64,000 nucleotides of DNA from Conchocele bisecta (lineage: Eukaryota; Mollusca; Bivalvia; Lucinida; Thyasiridae). Of the stretch, positions 57,230 through 64,000 are shown in pieces. Position numbers and translations under genes: made by a program. The stretch is from NCBI GenBank assembly GCA_029237695.1, contig CM055265.1:219407679-219471678 (forward strand). The letters are read 5' to 3'. Within the stretch, counting starts at the first letter, position 1; each line of letters opens with the position of its first letter. The notes under the pieces were generated by a model. It saw only the letters and a list, made by a program, of their open reading frames with translations. It made no database searches and was not told where the DNA came from.

Positions 57230-60190
57230 ATAACTTGACCTTGGGTTAAGGGGCGTGCGGTGGACCTTCACATTGGGGTCAGTGGTGCAAGGTGGGTCGT
57301 GGATTTGCTATAGCATAATATAGCATATGAAGATTAATGCATGTATGAAATATCAATGCGCTACCTGAAAACAGAAGTAAAACACAATTTAACCCAACGT
57401 TAAGCTTATGAACGCACTAAGTTGGTGATTTTCTACAGCATGATAGCTATTCACATGAGGAATGCATGTATGAATGTGCTAAGATTGTGACCTTGACCTT
57501 GGGGAAAGGGGTGGGGTGGGCATAGATTTGCTGTAGAACAATAGAGGATCATCACATGAATGCATGTATAACATATCAAGGCGTTCCCTGTAAATAAACA
57601 GAAGTTACACAACATTTATCCCAACGTTAAGTTTATGAACATGCTAAGTTTGTGACCTTGACCTTGGGGTAAGGGTTGGGTGGTGGGTTGTGGAAATAGT
57701 ATGATAGAGGGTCATCAGAGGAATGCATGTATGAAATATCAAGGTGTTCCATGAAAGGAAACAGATCAAGGCGTTCCATGAAAGGAAACAGATGTTACAA
57801 GACATTTACCCCAACGTTAAGTTTATGAATGTGCTAAGTTTGTGACCTTGACCTTGAGGAAAGGGATGGGGGTGGGTCATTGATTTGCTATAGCACGATA
57901 GAGTATCATCAGATGAATGCCTACATGAAATATCAAGGCGTTCCCTGTAAAGAAACGGAAGTTATACAAATACATTTACTGCAACGATAAGTTTATGATT
58001 TTGATTTTGGGGAAAGGGGTGGGTGGTGGGTGGGGGGGGGAGTCATGGACGTCCTGTAGCTCAATAGAGGATCATCAGATGAATGCATGTATGAAATATG
58101 AAAACGTTCCCTGTAAGGAAACAGAAGTTACACAACATTTACACCAACGTTAAGTTTATGAACATGCTAAGATTGTCACCTTGACCTTGGGGTAAGGGTT
58201 GAGTGTTGGGTTGTGGGTTTGCTACAGCATGCTAGAGGGTCATCTGAGGAATGCATGTATGAAATATCAAGGCGTTCCATGACAGGAAACAGTAGTTATA
58301 AAACATTTACCCCGTTAATATTATGAATTTGCAAAGTTTGTGACTTGAACCTGGGGTAAGGGGTGCGCGGTCGGTCATGGCTTTGCTATATCACGATAGA
58401 GTGGCATCAGATGAATGCATGTATGGAATATCAAGGCGTTCCATGAAAGGAAACAGATGTTATAAGGTATTTACCAACGATAAGTTTATGAATGTGCTAT
58501 GTTTGTGACCTTGACGTTGGGGAAAGGGGTACGGTGTAGGTCATGGATTTACATTAGCACGATAGAGTATCATCAGATGAATGCATGTATGAAATATCAA
58601 GGCGGTCCATGAAAGGAAACAGATGTTATAAGGTATTTACCCCAACGATAAGTTTATAAATGTGCTATGTTTGTGACCTTGACCTTGGGGAAAGGGGTGG
58701 GGGGTAGGTCATGAATTTGCTATAGCACGATAGAGTATCATCAGATGAATGCATGTATGAAATATCAAGGCGGTCCCTGTAAAGAAACAGAAGTTATGAA
58801 AATACATTTACTCCAACGTTAAGTTTATGAACATGCTAAGATTGTGACCTTGGTCTTGGGGTAAGTGTTGGGTGGTGGGTTGTGGATATGCTACAGCATG
58901 ATAGAGTATCATCAGATGAATGCATGTATGAACTATGAAGGCGTTCCATGAAAGGAAACATATGCTATAAGACATTTACCCCAACGTTAAGTTGATGAAT
59001 GTGCTAAGTTTGTGACCTTGACCTTGGGGAAAGGGGTTGGAGGTGGGTCATGGATTTTCGATAGTACAATAGAGTATCATCAGATGAATGTATGTGTGAA
59101 ATGTTAAGGTATTCCCTGTAAATAAACAGAAGTTACACAACATTTACCCCAACGTTAAGTTTATGAATGTGCTAGGTTTGTGATCTTGACCTTGGGTGGG
59201 GTAAGGGTTGGGTGGTGAGCCTTGTATTTGCTACAGGATGATAGAGGGTCATCTGAGGAATGCATGTATGAAATATGAAGGCGTTCCATGAAACAAAACA
59301 GATGTTATAAGACATTTACTCCAACGTTAAGTTTATGAATGTGCTAAGTTCGTGACCTTGACCTTGTGGTAAGGGATGGGCGGTGGGTCAATGATTTCCT
59401 ACAACACGTTAGATTATCATCAGATGAATCCATGTATGAAATATGAAGGCGGTCCCTGTAAATAAACAGAAGTTACACAACATTTACCCCAACGTTAAGT
59501 TTATGAACATGCGAAGTTGGTGACCTCGACCTTGGGGTAAACGTTTGGTGGTGGATCGTGGATTTGAAACAGCATGATAGAGGGTCATCAGATGTATGCA
59601 TGTATGAAATATGAAGGCATTCCCTGTAAATAAACAGAAGTTACACAACATTTACCACAACGTTAAGTTTATGAACATGTTTTTGACCTTGGCCTTTGGG
59701 TAAGGGTTGGGTGGTGGGTCGTGGATTTGATACAGTATGATAGAGGGTCATCTAAGGAATGCAAGTATGAAATATCAAGGTGTTCCATGAAAGGGAACAG
59801 ATGTTATAAGACATTTACCCCGTTAAACCCCTCCCAAACGTTATGTTTATGAATGTGCTAGTTTGTGACCATTGACTTGTATGGTGGTTGAAAGGGAAGT
59901 GTCATGGTTGATTTGCTACAGCATAGACAGCATAGAGGGTCATCTGAGAAATGCATGTATGAAATATTAAGGCGTTCCATGAAAGGAAACAGATGTTATA
60001 AGAAATTTACCCCAACGTTAAGTTTATGAAAATGCTAAGTTTGTGACCTTGACCTTGTGGTAAGAGATGGGCGGTGGGTCATTTATTTGCTATAGAACGA
60101 TAGAGTATCATCAGATGATAGAGGGTCGTCTGAGGAATGCATGAAATAACAATGTGTTCCATGAAAGGAAACATAATTTATAAGACATTT
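57230..60190. repeat. Minisatellite of about 17 units of about 168 bp
   Basis: The landmark GTGACCTTGACCTTGGGG recurs every 155-190 bp (for example near 57491, 57660, 57850, 58181, 58510, 58678, 59018, 59355 and 60048). Each unit carries ATGAATGCATGTATGAAATA and CCCCAACGTTAAGTTTATGA. Unit length varies by small indels. Confidence 0.9.
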
Positions 60191-60208
60191 ACTCCAACGT
60201 TAAGTTTG

Positions 60209-60232
60209 TGGACGACGCCGACGCCGACGAGA

Positions 60233-60264
<32 letters not shown>
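60209..60264. repeat. GACGCC microsatellite
   Basis: About eight imperfect GACGCC units at the junction of the minisatellite and the right end. The Arg-rich ORF across it is an artefact. Confidence 0.9.
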
Positions 60265-60266
<2 letters not shown>

Positions 60267-60506
60267 GGTATGCCATAAGCTCTTCTGCACTTCGTGAATG
60301 CGAGCTAAAAAATGTCATGCCTCATTTGCATATGAAAATGGCCTGATACCAACGCGCATCACTATCAGTAAAATAAATATTACTAAATGATTATACCTGT
60401 ATAGCGGCCACTCGTAACCTTTGGAACTGGTAGAATAGTGGCACAATTATACACTTATTTAATTCCGATAACAGTTTGTGCTTACTGAGTGGGCATGTAC
60501 CTTTAA

Positions 60507-61020
60507 CATCATACAGTATACGCTCTTTAAAATGTCTAGTGGCAATGTCACACCTTGCAAATTTCATCATTATTGTGCATTTTTTTTTTAAAAATTGCCA
60601 TCGTTTATGTGATAAGAGTTTCTGCCTCTTTTTGTTGTACCGTACAAGAATGCTATTGTAATTATGAAATATGCATTTTATCTTCTTTCTAGTAATGTAT
60701 ATTTTATGGTGGTTGCCCATGAACTTAATAAAATAATACATACTTCAAAATGTCTAGTGGAAATTTCACATATTGCGAACGTCAATACTGTACATTCTTT
60801 AAAGCGTAAACGTAGTTTTTCGGGTATGAAATGTATACCAGAATTTGTAGTAAAACAATTATATTGTAATTACAAAATATGTGTTTTGTCTTCTTTCATG
60901 TAGAGTACATTCTGTGGCGGTCGCACATAAACATAATGCAAACATAGGTCTAGTGGAAATGTCATACGCCGCAAATTACTTTGCTTTTGTATATTTTCAA
61001 ATGTTTCCGTAACTTGTGTA
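60507..61020. repeat. Tandem repeat of about 200 bp, right units
   Basis: This continues the array interrupted by the MITE. Each unit has TCTAGTGGAAATGTCACA-type and TGTGGCGGTCGCACAT-type landmarks. Confidence 0.65.
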
Positions 61021-62836
61021 GTATAAACAGGGCTCACGCTGGGCTTCGCAAATGGCGCCAAATGCGCTAATAAATTGAATGTGGCACAGGAAAACAAAAT
61101 TTGGCGAAAGTAATGGCGCCGGTGGCAAAATAGCAAGTCTGTTTTTCCCAAGACACGGTCTCTGTGTGTGTATTGATAGTCCAGACAGGGTTTTCGCTTG
61201 CCTCTTAGCAAGCATATTTCCCTTGGAGAAAATAAATAACCAGTCCACCTGCGTGTAACTTTGACAGAATAATGTGAAGTTTTAAGCGGCGGTCAATTAC
61301 TCCGTATAAACTTTATTGAGAACAGAGTTGTTAGGTATCATTAACAGGCGTGCGCCATATACTGGTCAACGGATTCTTTAAAAAGTTAATTATCATGGTT
61401 TATCAACAAGAGGTCACCTCCTGTTGTGGTATAGGAAGTGAATTTCGCCTGGTAAACAGTGAAATATCCGCAGTTGTATTCACTTCAAACAGCTGATGCG
61501 TATGGAAGGTAGTATCCGCCATAATTCTATGTGACTTGATGCTTGCGTGCTGATGACATTACAACTTATATTCATGTTATTTCATTCGTCATTTGTATTT
61601 ATTACATTTGAAATCTGCTTGTTGTAATTGTATTTGTCTTTCTTACATTTCCATTCTGCTGATTGCTTTGTTAATTCGTCTTATTTACATTACAATTATT
61701 GATACGTCCTTATTCGTGTCCCTGTTTTATTGCACTAAGCATTTGCAATAGAAAGTAAGTACAACGCACTTAGCACTTTGAATAAGGCCGAAAGCAGTAA
61801 GGACAAAGCCGCAGGAAGTTACCATCAAGCTACAGTCCGAAAGCGGAAAGCCGGAAGCAGAAAGCATCAAGCTACAAGCAGAATGATGCAAGCAATATAT
61901 TGGTTAGTAGTGCGTCATTATGACGTCAGATGGCACTGCTGTCCGCTCAAGTAATTCTCCCTCTAATAAATTATAGTCCGACATCTGATTGGCTGTTCAA
62001 GTCATACCTCCAATGCCGGTGTTGATGTAAGATTTCACCCACAAATTATCACAGCATAGGTTAGAAGACACCAAATAGTTTTACTATATACTTTAACCGA
62101 ATCCCATCCAATAAGGCCAGTCTCTCCTACTTTCACTATTCGTATGGATGTTGTGGGACCTACTTGAACATGTACCTGCAGCCGGTCTGTACTGGTTATG
62201 CATGAATTAAACAATAGTTTCACTTATTCCTAAGAAAAAAAATCCAACCTCGTCATGTCCTCCAATATTGTTTACATTTGTTATTGGCCACGGAAACTCT
62301 GTTTACATCACATGACCAATACCCCCACATGTACCTCAAGTGAAACTGGGTAGTAATGGATCAAGATTTGCAAGCAAACTGTCAGTGACCTGAAAACACC
62401 CGCACGATTTTGTTCATACTGGACTAGTATTACCCCCTTGACGTTTTCGCACCATTTATTATTCTCTAATCTATATTAACTAAATTGTATACATGTACGT
62501 ATGTATGGTGTTTGACTTACTAATGTGTTTTATACATACACGTAATTAAACTACATATGTACGTAATTGAAAACAATCTCATTTTTATGGTAAGTTACAC
62601 ATATGGTAACTTACACAGGTTGACTGTCAAACTGGCCCATTACCGATGCAAACCAATAACCGTCAGGGATCAGACTAAGGTGGCACACCACCATTAATTT
62701 TCCCTAAAACACTAACCCGTTACCACACATTTTGCTATTCTCTGCTACTTTCATTTTTCTTATGGATGTTGTGGGACCTATTTTACAATAACCTGCTCTG
62801 GATCTTGACTAATTATAATATATATTTAATTATCGT
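61021..62836. other. No gene recognised; one short direct repeat
   Basis: TATGGATGTTGTGGGACCTA with preceding CTACTTTCA-T is found at about 62129-62163 and 62748-62782. AAAGC-GGAAGC words cluster near 61790-61885. ORFs here look random. Confidence 0.4.
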
Positions 62837-63078
62837 AGTAGTAAAGAGGGAGTCAAAATGATATCAGCAACCATTGTGCCGTTATTGAGCGGTATTGTAG
62901 CTCCCACCACAAACACAAAATTGGTGGTGGTATTGAATGAGAAAGTGGTATTGTAGTCCCAATTATATTGGAGATTGGGAGTTTTTTAAAAAAGTATAAA
63001 GGGGGTCAAAATGGTACCCGCTCTATAATCTATAGTAAAACTCTGACAATAAAAGAGTAAAACTCCTCCAAAAAATTA

Positions 63079-63326
63079 TATTTCAAGTAAGAGACGGCGC
63101 GTCAGCGCGTGATAGTTTAAGTGCGGACCACCTATAGAATAAGAGTCTAGCCCATTTCGTCAGAGCCAAGTTAGACAACTGTGTTCTTCTAAAGCGGGTC
63201 TTCTTTGTCAGAATTGTATCTCTTATGCCATTTGGTCAGAGCCAATTAATTAATAAAAAAAAAAGTATATTTGCTAACATACTTATTTCAAGTAAGAGAC
63301 GGCGCGTCCGCGCGTGATAGTTTACA
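63079..63326. repeat. Direct repeat pair inside the second Polinton-like element
   Basis: TATTTCAAGTAAGAGACGGC followed by GCGTC-GCGCGTGATAGTTTA occurs at 63079-63119 and 63285-63325 with one substitution. The 165 bp between look unrelated to element 1. Confidence 0.8.
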
Positions 63327-63330
63327 TTTC

Positions 63331-63594
63331 AACACCGCATTTTCCTTCTCCAGTGTAATTAATTTATTTCGTAGATCAGCAACTAATTCTACCAGCTCTA
63401 GTCTACAACGTTCACCTTTCCCCTGGCAGCGCAGTTGATTGTGTCTACAAAGAGTTTGGGCACTAACAAATTTACAAGGGCATCTGGGGCATTGGAAATG
63501 TGGAGCGACACAAGGAGGTTTCCGCTGCCTTGCTAGATGCCTTCGCAGGTAGTCTGGTCGCGCAAACGTTTTATAACATGTAACACACTCAATT
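63331..63594 (-). pseudogene. Second copy of the two-finger C2H2 gene, start codon lost
   Basis: The frame encodes the same fingers (CVTCYKTF, CPRCPCKF) and coiled coil (LELVELVADLRNKLITLEKE) as 6731-7027, with all finger Cys/His retained in the second finger. The first codon is ATT in place of ATG, and no in-frame ATG lies close upstream. Low amino-acid divergence despite the lost start suggests recent decay, or a start from an upstream exon. Confidence 0.65.
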
Positions 63595-63604
63595 ATGTAT
63601 ATAT

Positions 63605-64000
63605 GTATACCTATATGTATATATATTGTAGCGTGTCGGCGGTCAAGGATGATGCGAACACTACACTGGTTGCAATTAGATGAAAAAATAGTAGTAAATA
63701 TTGTAGTTGCGCTGCCACCAGCAACCAGTGTAGATACTTACGCTTGACCGCAGATAGGCTCAATATCGCCTCGCATGGTATGACAAATGACAGAGACAGA
63801 TGTACACGATAAATTATTTATATAGTAACCAATGTGGATGTTGATATACAGGAAACAATCGAATAAAGTCAGTATTAGCTTGACAAGCCTTCTGTTGGTA
63901 ACGGCCTCGGATGTAAATGACGTCCCGGATAAGGGTCTCCGTTTGCTGGCCAAATAGATGGGCACACGTTGTATGCCTGGGATGACCCCGTATATTGATT
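63605..64000. other. Short inverted repeat and no gene
   Basis: CACTACACTGGTTGCAA (about 63660) faces GCAACCAGTGTAG (about 63720), with outer GCGGTCAAG and CTTGACCGC arms. The rest of the window is unremarkable. Confidence 0.55.

Larger units (their letters stand above)
57143..60306. mobile_element. Pearl/HINE-like non-autonomous Helitron-type element
   Basis: It starts AACAAGAGTTGTCAGAAG, where GTTGTC-AGAA-GACAAC can form a hairpin, and ends with AGCTC...GAGCT followed by CTAA, in the manner of Helitron-type 3' ends. The body is a minisatellite of about 168 bp, followed by a GACGCC microsatellite. This layout (left part, tandem cores, microsatellite, right part) is that of bivalve pearl elements, now grouped with Helentron-derived elements. 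No Rep/helicase gene is present, so it depends on others. Confidence 0.65.
56837..60502. mobile_element. TTAA MITE, copy with a 3.2-kb insertion
   Basis: The ends AGGTACATGCCCACTCAG and CTGAGTGGGCATGTACCT are intact, with TTAA at 56833-56836 and 60503-60506. The two halves match the 37443 copy. Between them, at about 57143-60306, lies the pearl-like element. Confidence 0.8.
62837..64000 (+). mobile_element. Second Polinton-like element, left part (may run off the window)
   Basis: It starts AGTAGTAAAGAGGGAGTCAA and follows the left TIR of 6600-6743 through TTATTGAGCGGTATTGTAGC and AGTCCCAATTATATTGGAGA. It then has extra sequence with a 40-bp direct repeat and the zinc-finger gene. No polymerase is seen before the window ends. 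Confidence 0.65.

Noticed and set aside
57230..60190. CRISPR array
   Set aside because: Units of about 168 bp are contiguous without unique spacers. This is a minisatellite in a eukaryotic element.

Overview
The window is non-coding eukaryotic DNA packed with mobile elements, most likely from a lophotrochozoan animal and probably a bivalve or other mollusc. I base this on the mix of repeats: pearl/HINE-like elements with long minisatellite cores, a gmr1-type Ty3/Gypsy element, Polinton-type elements, CR1/Jockey-type LINE pieces, tRNA-derived SINE sequence and many small inverted-repeat elements (MITEs). I found no intact host gene, CRISPR array or functional tRNA or rRNA gene. Nearly every protein-like reading frame belongs to a transposon or a virus-like element, and most are broken.

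Layout. 1-6.6 kb: non-coding DNA, a LINE endonuclease piece with a 2A-like motif (2447-3532), a Tc1-type transposase scrap (3848-4045) and several MITEs and foldbacks. 6600-11787: a compact, decayed Polinton-like element with about 140-bp terminal inverted repeats (TIRs), a 5-bp target duplication, a divergent zinc-finger gene, a protein-primed type DNA polymerase B missing its palm motifs, a fibre-like ORF and a helical/hydrophobic ORF. 15160-23799: a gmr1-like Ty3/Gypsy element on the minus strand (2.55-kb LTR, tRNA-Leu primer site, gag-protease-integrase, then a truncated reverse transcriptase fused to the LTR by a deletion). 24-44 kb: mostly dispersed and tandem repeats, a SINE, foldbacks and the tail of another Gypsy pol. 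43.9-45.5 kb: a broken LINE reverse transcriptase. 47.5-49.5 kb: the 3' part of a Gypsy integrase gene and its LTR.

The standout is 49485-55919. It is a 6.4-kb element inserted in that LTR, with Polinton-like ends and a perfect 5-bp target duplication (CTAGG). It is built around two inverted arms of about 1.95 kb. It encodes a large protein whose N-terminal part carries spaced motifs resembling rolling-circle Rep_trans initiators, plus a second protein with a putative helix-turn-helix, a coiled coil and a membrane segment. Between the arms lie a 73-bp-stem hairpin and three 21-bp iterons, laid out like a replication origin. I know of no described family with this combination. It shares a 16-bp upstream motif and its end sequence with the Polinton-like element at 6.6 kb.

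56.8-60.5 kb shows three-level nesting: a pearl-like element with about 17 repeats of about 168 bp sits in a TTAA MITE, which sits in another tandem repeat. A second Polinton-like end and zinc-finger gene begin at 62837 and may run past the window.
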